A stretch of DNA of 64,000 bases from JBHOQX01 sp042408595 (GCA_042408595.1 JBHOQX010000025.1:127232-191231), one strand, 5' to 3'; numbered from the stretch's first letter, positions 49,881 to 58,327 are shown. Numbers and translations: made by a program. Notes: a model not told the origin generated them from the sequence alone.

Positions 49881-52052
49881 ATGTCCGTCCGCTTGAAACT
49901 CGCGCTGATCCTGCTGCTCGCGCTGGCGCTGCGTCTGGCGCTCTGGAGCCAGCCGCTCCACCAGCTTGCCAACGACGAAAACGAGTATGTGGCCGTCGCG
50001 CGCGACCTGGCCGCCGGGCGCGGCTGGGTGTTCTACGAGCGTTACGACTGGCTGCGCGCCCCGCTCTACCCGCTGTTTCTGGCCGGCTCGCTGCGGCTGT
50101 CCGGCGGCGACCTGCACGCTGCGGCGCTGCCGAACATCCTGCTGAGCGTCGCGACGGTGTACCTGGCTTGGCGGCTGGCCCGCGCCATGGTCGGTGAACG
50201 CGCGGCCCTGCTGGCCGCCCTGCTCACCGCAGTTCTCTGGACGCTAGCGACCTTCGCCAGCCTGTACATGTCGGAGACGCTCTTCACCTTTCTGTTCACC
50301 GCCGGGCTGCTGGCGCTGCTGCATGCCCGCCGCGCGCTGGACGCCGGCCGCCGGGCGTGGCCACGCGTCGCGCTCGCCGGGGCGCTCTTCGGGCTGGCCG
50401 CGCTGACCCGCTCCGCCGTGCTGCCGTTCCTGCCACTCGCGGCGCTGTGGCTGGCGGCTCGAACGGCGGACGATCGCCGGAGGACGGCAAACGGTAGCCG
50501 TCTTGTCTCCATCGTCCGCCATCCATCGTCGGCCATCCATCGACTTCCATCGGCCGCGGGGCTGCTGCTCGCCGCCGCGCTCACCATCGCGCCCTGGACC
50601 ATCCGCAACTACGTGGCGTACGGCCGCCCGATCCTGATCGAGACCGGGCTGTCGTTCAACCTCTGGTTCTTCAGCGACCCGCACGAATCGCGCGACGAGA
50701 TCTACCAGGCGCTGCGCAGCATCTCGAACCCGGCCGAGCGCGCCGACTACGCCACGGCGCGCGGCCTGGCGCGGCTGCGGGAAGACCCATCGCTCCTGGT
50801 GCGCCGGCTCCTGCCGAACTGGTTCGCTCTCTGGCGCGTCAAGCCGATCGAGGACCGCTTTCTCCAGGAGAGCTACTACGCCGATGTGAGCCTGCCGATC
50901 TTCGTCGGTGCGCTGATCTTTGATGACCTGCTGTATCTGATCATCCTGCTGGCGGCGCTGGCCGGCCTGGTGCGCTGGCGCCCCCCGCCCGGCGCGCCCG
51001 ATCCGCGCTGGCTGGCCATCGGCTGGCTGGCCTGTGTGATCGTGACGACGCTGCTGACGCACGGCGAAGGGCGCTATCGCCACTTCATCTTCCCGGTGCT
51101 CATCCCGTACGCCGCCTGGGCGCTCCATACGTTGCTCCTGCGGATGTCGGGAAGCGCAGGCTTCGCCAGTGAGCGCGCGGAGCGCTTGGCGTACGGGGCG
51201 GAAACACGCCGCGCAGCGTCCTCTGCGGCTCCGCTGATCATGCCACAGGCGCTTCTCATCCTGGCGCTGTGGCTGCTGGCGGGCTACAGCGTCCTCGCCT
51301 ACTATCCGTGGCGCTGGGCGCAGAATAATGTCGGGCGCGGCTGGCACACGCTGGTTGGCGACCTCGCCTGGGCGGCCGGCGACCGCGCCGCCGGCCTGCG
51401 CGCCTACGAGCGCGCCGTTGCCTACGGCACGCCCGACGCCTGGCTGCGCCTCGGCGATGCCGCCCGCGCGCTGGGCGACACCGACCGCGCTCTCGCTGCC
51501 TACCGCCAGGCCGACCGCATCACCCTCTCGTACGTCGCCGCGCATGGCCACCTGGGCGACCTGCTGCGCGCCCTGGGCGACCGGGAGGGCGCGCGCCAGG
51601 CGTTCGACGGCGCGCCGCAGCAGCGCCTGACCGACTGGGCCTGGCGCGAACTGCGCCCGCCGCCCGCCAGCGCGCTCGACATCGGCGACGGGGTGGACTA
51701 CGGCTATGTCGGCGGGATGTACGCGCCGGAGGAGATCGGGGGCGTTACGGCCCGCTGGACGAACGGGCGAGGGATGCTGCACCTGGCGGCGCCGGCGGGC
51801 GCGGAGACGCGCGCGGTGCTGCGCCTGCGCATGGCCGCCCCGTGGCCAGATGGCCGCCCTGTGCCGGTACAGGTATGCTGGTCCGGGGCGTGCCGGCGGC
51901 TGGATGTAAGGCCGGCCTGGCGGAGCTACCAGGTGATGCTGCCGCTACCGGCGGGCGCGCCGCCGATCGAGGTGCGCAGCCCGACCTTCGCCGCGGCTGA
52001 TGGTCGGGCGCTCGGGGTGCTGCTCGCCGCGGCGAGCGTCGTGGGGGAGTGA
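49881..52052 (+). CDS. GT-C (ArnT/GT39-like) membrane glycosyltransferase, paralog 3
   Basis: The 723-residue paralog starts MSVRLKLALILLLALALRLA at ATG 49881. It has the outer acidic site LANDENEYVAVARDLAAG, then RAPLYPLFLAGSLRLSGG, about ten helices, a TPR-like part (DAWLRLGDAARALGDTDRAL) and a beta-rich C-terminus (DYGYVGGMYAPEEIGGVTAR). One clear repeat-coded insert (50458-50556) sits in the loop that also carries inserts in paralogs 1 and 2. It lacks the site B insert, so WRPPPGAPDPRWLAIGWL runs straight through. A less repetitive Ser/Ala/Arg-rich stretch is coded by about 51140-51235. Confidence 0.9.
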   Translation: MSVRLKLALILLLALALRLALWSQPLHQLANDENEYVAVARDLAAGRGWVFYERYDWLRAPLYPLFLAGSLRLSGGDLHAAALPNILLSVATVYLAWRLARAMVGERAALLAALLTAVLWTLATFASLYMSETLFTFLFTAGLLALLHARRALDAGRRAWPRVALAGALFGLAALTRSAVLPFLPLAALWLAARTADDRRRTANGSRLVSIVRHPSSAIHRLPSAAGLLLAAALTIAPWTIRNYVAYGRPILIETGLSFNLWFFSDPHESRDEIYQALRSISNPAERADYATARGLARLREDPSLLVRRLLPNWFALWRVKPIEDRFLQESYYADVSLPIFVGALIFDDLLYLIILLAALAGLVRWRPPPGAPDPRWLAIGWLACVIVTTLLTHGEGRYRHFIFPVLIPYAAWALHTLLLRMSGSAGFASERAERLAYGAETRRAASSAAPLIMPQALLILALWLLAGYSVLAYYPWRWAQNNVGRGWHTLVGDLAWAAGDRAAGLRAYERAVAYGTPDAWLRLGDAARALGDTDRALAAYRQADRITLSYVAAHGHLGDLLRALGDREGARQAFDGAPQQRLTDWAWRELRPPPASALDIGDGVDYGYVGGMYAPEEIGGVTARWTNGRGMLHLAAPAGAETRAVLRLRMAAPWPDGRPVPVQVCWSGACRRLDVRPAWRSYQVMLPLPAGAPPIEVRSPTFAAADGRALGVLLAAASVVGE
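50458..50556. repeat. In-frame STRR-like insert, loop site A of GT-C paralog 3
   Basis: GAACGGCGGACGATCGCCGG, then TCCATCGTCCGCCATCCATC and GTCGGCCATCCATCGACTTC repeat CGTCCACC/CCATCGT-type words. The membrane segment resumes at LLLAAALTIAPWTIRN. Confidence 0.75.
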
Positions 52053-52143
52053 GGGACAGCACAAGGACACCTTCTGCCTTGCAGGCAACCGCGTCCGTCC
52101 TGGAAGGGTGATCAGCCAGGCATCCGCCCCGTATCGCCCGTCC

Positions 52144-53562
52144 TCACTCCTGATACCCCAGCCAGCGCAGCGATGACGGGTCGTCGCGCCAGTTCGGCCG
52201 CGCTTTCACCCACAGGTCAAGGAAGACCGGCCCGCCGACCAGCGCCTCGATGCCGGGGCGGGCCTGCGTGCCGATCCGCTTCAGCATCGCGCCCCCTGCG
52301 CCGATCAGGATGCCCTTTTGCGACTCCTTCTCGACATAGATCGTCATGCGGATGTAGAGCGCGTGCTCGCGCTGCTCCCACTCCTCGACCTCAACAGCGA
52401 TGCCGTGCGGCACCTCGTCCTTCGTCAGCCGCAGCACCTGCTCGCGCACCAACTCCGCCGCCCGCTCACGGGTGCTCTGATCGGTGAGCTGACCGGGCGG
52501 ATAGAGCGGCGGGCCGGGCGGCAGCCGTTGCGTGATCGCGTCCACTAGCGCGTCCAACCCCTCGCCGCGCAGCGCCGAGATCGCTACTTCCATGTCCCAG
52601 TCTGCCAGGGCGCGGTAGGCCTGAAGATGCGCCGGTCCGTCGCGGTGCGGCAGGTCCACCTTGTTCAGCACCAGGATGCGCGGCGCGCGCACGCGGCGCA
52701 CCAACCCCGCCACCCGCTCATCCAGCGCGCCCGGCGGCCGCGTGATGTCCACCATCATGCACACGACGTCCGCGTCCGGGATGGCGCTGCGGGCCTGGTT
52801 GACCATCATCGCGCCGAGGCGGTTCTTCGGCTGGTGGATGCCGGGCGTATCGACGAAGATGATCTGCGCGTCCGGGCGGTGCAGCACGCCGCGCACCTGT
52901 GTGCGCGTGGTTTGCGGGCGCGGCGAGACGATCGCAACTTTCTCGCCCAACAGCGCGTTCAGCAGGGTGGATTTGCCGACGTTCGGCCGCCCGACGATCG
53001 CGGCGAAGCCGGAGCGGAAACCGTTCGGAGTTGTAAGGTCTGCGTGTTGCGTTCTTCGTGTCGATGATCCGTCGCCCGTCGATGATGACGCAGTGGGCAG
53101 CGCCGGGGCCTCGCCTTCTGTTTCACATCCCTGGCCTGCGAGCTCCGACCCCTGCGCTTCATCCACGTTCACCAGCCACGGCGCAAGGCGGACCAGGCGC
53201 TCGGCCAGGCCGAACTCCGGCGCCGGGTAGACCTCGCAGCCGAGCAGGCTCCCGGCGGCGTCCAGGTCGAGCACCGCTAACTCCTCGAGCGGGCGGGCGT
53301 CGTCCGGCGCTTCGTCGAACAGCCGCACGCTGAGCAGGCCGCGCCTGGCGTCGAACGAGACGCCCGGGTTGCCGAGCGCCAGCGCCAGGTCCTCCGGCGC
53401 GACATCCTCGCCCAGCTCCAGCTCCAGGCCGATGATCTGCCCGTCGGCATCGAGCAGGAGCGTGCTCGCGCACTCAGCCTCGGCTGTGGCCGCGCCAGCC
53501 GCGATCTCGGTGAAATACCAGTAGAGCGTACCGGCGTCCGGGTCGTAGGATAGCTGAATCAT
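52144..53562 (-). CDS. era: GTPase Era with DUF2283-like N-terminal extension
   Basis: Era binds 16S rRNA and helps 30S assembly. The C-terminal 300 residues are complete: G1 GRPNVGKST, G2 region RPQTTRTQVRG, G3 DTPGIHQPK, G4 NKVD, and a KH domain (GIAVEVEEWEQRE, KGILIGAGGAMLKRIG, VKARPNWRDDP). In front lie about 165 residues not found in normal Era: two DUF2283-like units (MIQLSYDPDAGTLYWYFTE ... GQIIGLELELGED, and SFDARRGLLSVRLFDEAPDD ... GSLLGCEVYP), then a linker coded by repeat-like DNA (53030-53160). ATG 53562 is chosen as the start of the first unit. An internal start at the GTPase domain lacks an obvious site. Confidence 0.93.
   Translation of the reverse strand: MIQLSYDPDAGTLYWYFTEIAAGAATAEAECASTLLLDADGQIIGLELELGEDVAPEDLALALGNPGVSFDARRGLLSVRLFDEAPDDARPLEELAVLDLDAAGSLLGCEVYPAPEFGLAERLVRLAPWLVNVDEAQGSELAGQGCETEGEAPALPTASSSTGDGSSTRRTQHADLTTPNGFRSGFAAIVGRPNVGKSTLLNALLGEKVAIVSPRPQTTRTQVRGVLHRPDAQIIFVDTPGIHQPKNRLGAMMVNQARSAIPDADVVCMMVDITRPPGALDERVAGLVRRVRAPRILVLNKVDLPHRDGPAHLQAYRALADWDMEVAISALRGEGLDALVDAITQRLPPGPPLYPPGQLTDQSTRERAAELVREQVLRLTKDEVPHGIAVEVEEWEQREHALYIRMTIYVEKESQKGILIGAGGAMLKRIGTQARPGIEALVGGPVFLDLWVKARPNWRDDPSSLRWLGYQE
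53030..53160. repeat. In-frame low-complexity linker in era
   Basis: TGCGTGTTGCGTTCTTCGTG and GATGATCCGTCGCCCGTCGA with TGATGACGC are degenerate words. They code a Ser/Thr/Gly/Gln-rich linker between the DUF2283-like part and the GTPase. Confidence 0.45.
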
Positions 53563-53620
53563 CGCGGTATCCGTATCTGTGGGCCACAACGGCCACGAAG
53601 GGCACGTGGTTCGTCGAACC

Positions 53621-54544
53621 CTACGGGGTCGGCGTGGCGGGCGGCGCGCCGCTCCCCGGAGCGACGCACTCGCCGGCCGGGGCGTTGACGTTGATCTGGG
53701 AGAACTCCAGCAGCCGGAGGAACTGCTCCATCGAGCGCCGGGCCTCATCCGCCGCCCGCTGCATCACCCCGCCTTCGCATGCCGCGCGCAGCACTTCGTC
53801 CTGCGCCTTCTGGCGCGCCTGCGTCTCCAGGTCCTTGTTCTCGCCGCCGGTCAGCCGCGTCAGAATTCGGGTCTGCTTGTCGTAGACCTTGGTGCGGGTG
53901 TTGTCGAGCGTGGCGGCGAAGATCTCGGACTTCGGCAGGTTGATCGTGATCGATTCGCCATCGGCCGAGATCGTCACATCACTCGGCTTGAGCTTGCTCA
54001 GATCGACGCCCGCGATCACCTCGCCGCTGGCGATCAGCAGGAGGCGCTCGCCAAGGAGCAGATCGAGCACGTTGCCGCGCTGCACATTGGCCTCGACCAC
54101 CCGTTCGATCGCGAAGCGCTGCGTCTCCAGCCGGTTGAGCGCCTGGATCTGCTGGATCGTCCCGCCGCGGTCGCGCACGGTCGGCGTCGGCGTGGCGATG
54201 ATCTGAACGACCCGCTCGGGCACGGCAGCGGCCATGTTGCCCAGCACCCGCGGCACAAGAAACACGCCGAGCAACGCCAGCGCGACCGCCGCCAGCAGCA
54301 CGTACAGCGTGGCGGTCGCGCAGCCGATCTGGCGGCGGGCGAGGGGTGCATAGTCGGCGACATAGGGTGCCACGGCCGCCGGCTCGTCATCTGGCGGCTC
54401 CGGTTCGTAGGGGTCGTCATCGCGGCCTTCGAGCCGGCGCTGGACGAAGTTCTCGCGACGACGGGCGCTGGCCGGCGGGCGCCCGCGGGGGCCATCGGCG
54501 CGGCGAGGCAGCGACTGGTTGTCATCGTCGTAGGGGCGTGCCAT
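53621..54544 (-). CDS. DUF4230 membrane-anchored protein
   Basis: The 307-residue protein starts at ATG 54544 with GAGGTGAT before it. An acidic, Pro/Arg-rich cytoplasmic part (about 1-75) is followed by one transmembrane helix (ATLYVLLAAVALALLGVFLV) and the DUF4230 domain. The domain's marks are IQQIQALNRLETQRFAIERV, VIAGVDLSKLKPSDVTIS, ITINLPKSEIFAATLDN and a C-terminal helix. The fold is thought to be related to SPFH-like or membrane-associated domains, and its function is unknown. It follows menG/ubiE by 4 bases. The tail is Pro/Thr-rich. Confidence 0.9.
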   Translation of the reverse strand: MARPYDDDNQSLPRRADGPRGRPPASARRRENFVQRRLEGRDDDPYEPEPPDDEPAAVAPYVADYAPLARRQIGCATATLYVLLAAVALALLGVFLVPRVLGNMAAAVPERVVQIIATPTPTVRDRGGTIQQIQALNRLETQRFAIERVVEANVQRGNVLDLLLGERLLLIASGEVIAGVDLSKLKPSDVTISADGESITINLPKSEIFAATLDNTRTKVYDKQTRILTRLTGGENKDLETQARQKAQDEVLRAACEGGVMQRAADEARRSMEQFLRLLEFSQINVNAPAGECVAPGSGAPPATPTP

Positions 54545-54548
54545 GGCA

Positions 54549-55262
54549 TCACCTCTTGAGCGCGGTATGTAGCGCCGCCGCGCCCAGGCCGAGCAGCCGG
54601 TAACGCACATCGCTCCAGCCGGCGGCGCGCATGATCGCCGCCAGTTCCTCCGGCGGCGGGAAAGCCCGCGCCGACTGCGGCAGGTAGGTGTAGGCGGTGG
54701 CATCCGCGCCGAGGGCCCGCGCCAGCAGCGGCACCACCCGCTCGAAGTACAGCCGGTGGCCGAGCCGCAGCAGCGCGCTCCGTGGCCGGGCGACCTCCAG
54801 GCAGGCCAGCGCGCAGCCCGGCCGCGCCACCCGCCACATCTCCCGCAGCGCCGCGCCGATATCGGTCACGTTGCGCAGCACAAAGCCGGTGGTGATCGCG
54901 TCGAAGGTTTCGTCCGGAAACGGCAGCCGCAGCGCGTCGCCGCCGACGAATGCCGCCCGCGCGCCGAGGCCGTCCAGCTTCCACTGGCCAGCCTGCATCA
55001 TCGGTACGGTATAATCGACACCGACGGCCAGTCCCTCGCGCGTCCAGGCAGCCAGCTCCGGCACGAAGTCGCCGGTGCCGCAGCCGACATCCAGCGCGCG
55101 GCCGCCGGCCGGGGGCGCGACCGCGCTGACCGCAGCTGCGCGCCAGCCGCGATCCATGCCAAAGGTCATCAGGCGGTTCATCCGGTCGTAGCCCGGCGCG
55201 ATGCGGGCGAACATCTGCTCGACGTAGGTCGCTTTTGTTTCAGGCGGTGGCAGGACTGACAT
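54549..55262 (-). CDS. menG: Demethylmenaquinone/UbiE family methyltransferase
   Basis: The protein of about 237 residues methylates the quinone ring at the last or next-to-last step. It begins YVEQMFARIAPGYDRMNRLM and has TFGMDRGWR, the SAM motif ALDVGCGTGDFVPELAAW, FDAITTGFVLRNVTDIGAAL and a hydrophobic C-terminal part (YLPQSARAFPPPEELA). These are signatures of UbiE/COQ5. Menaquinone is the likely product in a Chloroflexota-type organism, but ubiquinone use cannot be excluded from sequence. ATG 55262 (MSVLPPPE) or 55271 are both possible. The operon continues into the DUF4230 gene. Confidence 0.93.
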   Translation of the reverse strand: MSVLPPPETKATYVEQMFARIAPGYDRMNRLMTFGMDRGWRAAAVSAVAPPAGGRALDVGCGTGDFVPELAAWTREGLAVGVDYTVPMMQAGQWKLDGLGARAAFVGGDALRLPFPDETFDAITTGFVLRNVTDIGAALREMWRVARPGCALACLEVARPRSALLRLGHRLYFERVVPLLARALGADATAYTYLPQSARAFPPPEELAAIMRAAGWSDVRYRLLGLGAAALHTALKR

Positions 55263-55289
55263 AATGAGCATTCCATCGGGCGCTGAGCG

Positions 55290-55480
55290 CCGACTGACGA
55301 AGGACGACAGACGAAGGCGAGCCGTACCTGACTGTAGATTGCAGGTTATAGAGATAGCAGATTGCAGATTTGGTAGCTTGCAGCGTGCGGATTGCCGATG
55401 GGCGACGGCGTCCGCCCCCAGCCCCTAGCTCCTAGCCCCCAGCCCCTAGCCCCTGCGGCGATTGCAGCTCGCGACGCGAA
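55290..55480. repeat. Longest composite STRR-like tract, between menG and coaX
   Basis: Word families follow in order: GACGAAGGACGACAGACGAA (CGTCCTT type), then GTAGATTGCAGG, AGCAGATTGCAGATTTGG and GCGGATTGCCGATG (TGCAATC type). CCCCCAGCCCCTAGCTCCTA and GCCCCCAGCCCCTAGCCCCT (AGCCCCT type) come next, then a last GATTGCAG. Confidence 0.85.
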
Positions 55481-55554
55481 AGGGCGGCCACTGGCGTGAT
55501 CGGTCGATGATGCACACAATACTGTCCGATCCTGCAAGCATGGCGCCGCGGCGC

Positions 55555-56373
55555 TCAGAGAGCGTGGCGTGCGTTCGGCTTCCGTTCCCCATCCTTCACC
55601 CTTATTCTTCCATCGTTCATCTCATAGATAAGGCGTAGACCCTCGAGCGTCAGATTTGGATCGACGACGGTGATCACATCCGTCTCGCCGGCGATCTGGT
55701 CGGCCAGGCCGCCGGTGGCGACGACCGGGCACGGCCCGCCAAGCTCGGCCTGCATGCGCCGCACCAGCCCCTCCACCAGCCCGGCATAGCCGACGATCAG
55801 CCCAGCCTGGAGGTGCTCGGCGGTGTTCTTGCCGATCACCCGCTGCGGGCGGATAAGCTCCACCTGGTAGAGCCGGGCCGCCAGGCGAAACAGCGCATCC
55901 GCCGAGATGCCCAGGCCGGGGGCGATCGCCCCGCCGATATAGGCGCCGTCCGCGCTGACGACATCGAAGATCGTCGCCGTGCCGAAGCCGATCGCGATCG
56001 CCGGGCCGCCGTAGTGCCGGTAGGTCGCCAGCGCGTTGGCGATCCGGTCGGCACCGAGCTCGTGCGGCGCATCGATCTCGTAGCGCAGCCCGGTCGGGAT
56101 GCCGGCGCTGAGCATCACCGGCTCGACGTGCAGGTACACCCGGCACAGCTCGCGGAACTGGCCGGTGAGCGGCGGCACGACACACGAGATGACGCAGCCG
56201 TCGATCTGGCGCGCGTCCAGCCCGGCCATCGCCAGCAGGTTGTTGATCAACGCCGCGTACTCGTCCGCCAGCGTATGCCGCTCGGTCGCCAGCCGCCAGT
56301 TCCGCACCAGCCGCTCGCCATCGTAGACGCCGAGTTTGATATTCGTGTTGCCGATGTCGATCGCGAGCAGCAT
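55555..56373 (-). CDS. coaX: Type III pantothenate kinase
   Basis: CoaX phosphorylates pantothenate, the first step to coenzyme A. The 272 residues show the ASKHA-fold phosphate-1 loop LAIDIGNTNIKLGVYDGE, the substrate region ELGADRIANALATYRH, IGFGTATIFDVVSADGAYIG and the phosphate-2/adenosine part VVATGGLADQIAGETD. Many members read DFGTATT at the second loop; here it is GFGTATI, a small variation. The last 15-18 residues are coded by repeat-like DNA (55578-55624) and are probably not part of the fold. It is divergent from lgt, with its own extended -10. Confidence 0.95.
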   Translation of the reverse strand: MLLAIDIGNTNIKLGVYDGERLVRNWRLATERHTLADEYAALINNLLAMAGLDARQIDGCVISCVVPPLTGQFRELCRVYLHVEPVMLSAGIPTGLRYEIDAPHELGADRIANALATYRHYGGPAIAIGFGTATIFDVVSADGAYIGGAIAPGLGISADALFRLAARLYQVELIRPQRVIGKNTAEHLQAGLIVGYAGLVEGLVRRMQAELGGPCPVVATGGLADQIAGETDVITVVDPNLTLEGLRLIYEMNDGRIRVKDGERKPNARHAL

Positions 56374-56420
56374 AACCCCTCTCGTGCGATTGCAGGGTGA
56401 GTGGTGCGCACGCCGCGTTC

Positions 56421-56429
56421 ATTGTACCA
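56421..56429 (-). promoter_or_regulatory. Extended -10 TGGTACAAT for coaX
   Basis: On the minus strand TGGTACAAT lies 48 bases before the coaX ATG. Confidence 0.55.
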
Positions 56430-56453
56430 TGCCGGGCCGCGCCGGTCAGAACG

Positions 56454-56482
56454 TTGACAGCGGCGTGCGCCAGGCATACAAT
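56454..56482 (+). promoter_or_regulatory. Promoter TTGACA-N17-TACAAT for lgt
   Basis: A perfect TTGACA -35 (56454-56459), a 17-base spacer and TACAAT (56477-56482) lie about 50 bases before the GTG of lgt. Confidence 0.8.
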
Positions 56483-56531
56483 ACGGGCCGCCCGCCGCAC
56501 CGGCGGGCACACATACGCAAGGAGTCTTCGC

Positions 56532-57467
56532 GTGGCACTCTACCCTCCGTTTGGACCGAACCTGATCGACCTCACGCTCTTCGGGTTCCACCTCCAGGTG
56601 CGCTGGTATGGTGTCCTGATCGTAAGCGGCGCGATCCTGGCCGGCTACATCGCTGCCCGGCGGGCACGGGCACGCGGCTTCGACCCGGAGGATGTCTGGA
56701 ACCAGTTGCTGCTCGGGATGGTGTTCGGCATCATCGGCGCGCGCCTGTATTATGTCGTCTTCGAATGGCCGCGCTTCGCGCACCAGCCGTGGACGTTCAT
56801 CCTCAACCCGGCGAATGGCGGCCTGGCGATCCACGGCGCGCTGATCGGTGCGATACTTGCGGCGCTGCTCTACACCTGGTGGAAGCGGATCCCGCTGCTG
56901 CAATGGCTAGACATCTGTATGGTGTGCTTTTTGCCGGCGCAGGCGATCGGGCGCTTCGGCAACTTCTTCAACCAGGAGGCGTACGGCCGCCCGACGACGC
57001 TGCCCTTCGGGGTGCGGATCGACGAGCCGCACCGGTTGCCGCCCTACAATGACATGACCGCCTATCCGCCGAACACGTTGTTCCACGCCACGTTCCTGTA
57101 CGAGGCGGTCTGGAACATCATCGGCTTCGGGCTGATCCTCTGGCTGGAGCGCCGGCTGCACCGGCTCGGGCGGCTGCGCGTCCTGGTTGTCTCGTTGGCG
57201 TACGCGGCGTGGTACGGCCTGGGGCGGCTGTGGGTCGAAGGGCTGCGCACGGACAGCCTGTGCACCAACCTGATCGGCGGGGAGTGCGCCGGGGCGCTGC
57301 GCACGGCGCAGGTGGCGAGCGTCCTGCTGCTGGCCGGCGGCCTGCTCGGCATCCTGGCGATCTACCTGCGGAAGCTGACGCCGCTCTATAACGCCGACTG
57401 GAGCGTCGGCGCGGCGCCCGCCACGCCCGAGGCCGCCGGCGGGGAGATGGCCGAGAGCAAGGCGTGA
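56532..57467 (+). CDS. lgt: Prolipoprotein diacylglyceryl transferase
   Basis: Lgt moves diacylglycerol from phosphatidylglycerol to the lipobox cysteine of lipoproteins. The 311-residue seven-helix protein has the family signature GRFGNFFNQEAYG, preceded by GGLAIHGALIGAI, which holds the conserved His and Gly pair. It also has YEAVWNIIGFGLILWLERR and LGRLWVEGLRTDSL. GTG 56532 follows AAGGAG at a normal spacing. The clients in this window would include the ABC binding protein and the lipoprotein at 640. The C-terminal 30 residues are an Ala/Glu-rich tail. Confidence 0.96.
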   Translation: MALYPPFGPNLIDLTLFGFHLQVRWYGVLIVSGAILAGYIAARRARARGFDPEDVWNQLLLGMVFGIIGARLYYVVFEWPRFAHQPWTFILNPANGGLAIHGALIGAILAALLYTWWKRIPLLQWLDICMVCFLPAQAIGRFGNFFNQEAYGRPTTLPFGVRIDEPHRLPPYNDMTAYPPNTLFHATFLYEAVWNIIGFGLILWLERRLHRLGRLRVLVVSLAYAAWYGLGRLWVEGLRTDSLCTNLIGGECAGALRTAQVASVLLLAGGLLGILAIYLRKLTPLYNADWSVGAAPATPEAAGGEMAESKA

Positions 57468-57554
57468 GAAGCCGTCTGGAACGGGGATGCCTGGAGGGCG
57501 GCACCTTCCGAGCTTCCCTGAGTTCCGCCATGCGTCGGCCAAAGAACAGGTCGT

Positions 57555-57608
57555 TGGAGAGCCGCAGCCCCTCCAAACCTCCCCGCCGTGTACGTCCTGC
57601 TACTGCCC
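57555..57608. repeat. Family 2 intergenic element, right-end copy
   Basis: AGAGCCGCAGCCCCTCCAAA and CCTCCCCGCCGTGTACGTCC line up with the right ends at about 23800 and 59300. It reaches the stop codon of the HD hydrolase gene. Confidence 0.45.
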
Positions 57609-58235
57609 GGCGATCCCGAGGCGTCCGGCATCGGCGCGCAGCGCAGCGATCACCCCGGCGATCAGCTCATCCAGCGGCATGCCGAGCCGCTCGGCCCCGG
57701 CGACGATGTCTTCGCGGCTGACGGCCCGGGCGAACGCCTTGTCCTTCATCTTCTTGCGCACCGCCGGCACATCCACCTCGAAGATGCTCTTGCTGGGCCG
57801 CACCAGCGCCACCGCCACCACGAAACTCGAAAGCTCATCCACGGCGACGAGCGTCTTCTCCAGAGCGCTCTCCGGCGGCACGCCGGCGTAGTCGGCGTGC
57901 GACAGGATGGCGCGCACGACCTCATCGCTCCAGCCGTGGTTGCGCAGGTAGGTGACGCCGACAAACGGGTGCATCCGGATCGGCGGCTCGGTCGCTTCGC
58001 CAGCGAGAATGGCGGCGGCGGCCCGCCGCGGCGCGTCGCCGGGAGGCGGCATCTGCGGATACTGCTCGAAGTCCATATCGTGCAACAGCCCAACCGCCTC
58101 CCAGGTGTCGGCGTCCGCGCCGGCGCGGGCGGCGAAGTGCCGCATCGAGGCGGCGACGGCATAGCAGTGCTTGCGGAGTTGCTCGCTCTGCACCCACGCG
58201 TGCAGCAGCGCGCGGGCCTGTTCGGTCTGTGTCAT
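57600..58235 (-). CDS. HD-domain phosphohydrolase
   Basis: The 211-residue protein (ATG 58235, GGAG before it) has the HD superfamily metal ligands. They are His in LRKHCYAVAASMRHFA, HD in VGLLHDMDFEQYPQM, His in IRMHPFVGVTYLRNHGW and an SHAD motif (AILSHADYAGVP). Members hydrolyse phosphoesters of nucleotides or cyclic dinucleotides; this short, single-domain type is usually a metal-dependent nucleotidase or uncharacterised hydrolase. The tail is a helical EDIVAGAERLGMPLDELIAG. It converges with lgt and lies 92 bases after the rRNA methylase gene. Confidence 0.88.
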   Translation of the reverse strand: MTQTEQARALLHAWVQSEQLRKHCYAVAASMRHFAARAGADADTWEAVGLLHDMDFEQYPQMPPPGDAPRRAAAAILAGEATEPPIRMHPFVGVTYLRNHGWSDEVVRAILSHADYAGVPPESALEKTLVAVDELSSFVVAVALVRPSKSIFEVDVPAVRKKMKDKAFARAVSREDIVAGAERLGMPLDELIAGVIAALRADAGRLGIAGQ

Positions 58236-58327
58236 GGCGTCTCCGGTGTAAAGATTCAGCGATCTAAGGATGCAGCCACACGGCGGGCGCGCGGCGCAGG
58301 CGCGGAAGGGGTGCGCCCGGCGCAGTT

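Noticed and set aside
51140..51240. Fourth word-repeat insert in GT-C paralog 3
   Set aside because: The segment is low-complexity and may be an insert, but it does not contain the recurrent 7-8 base words, so it was not listed as one.
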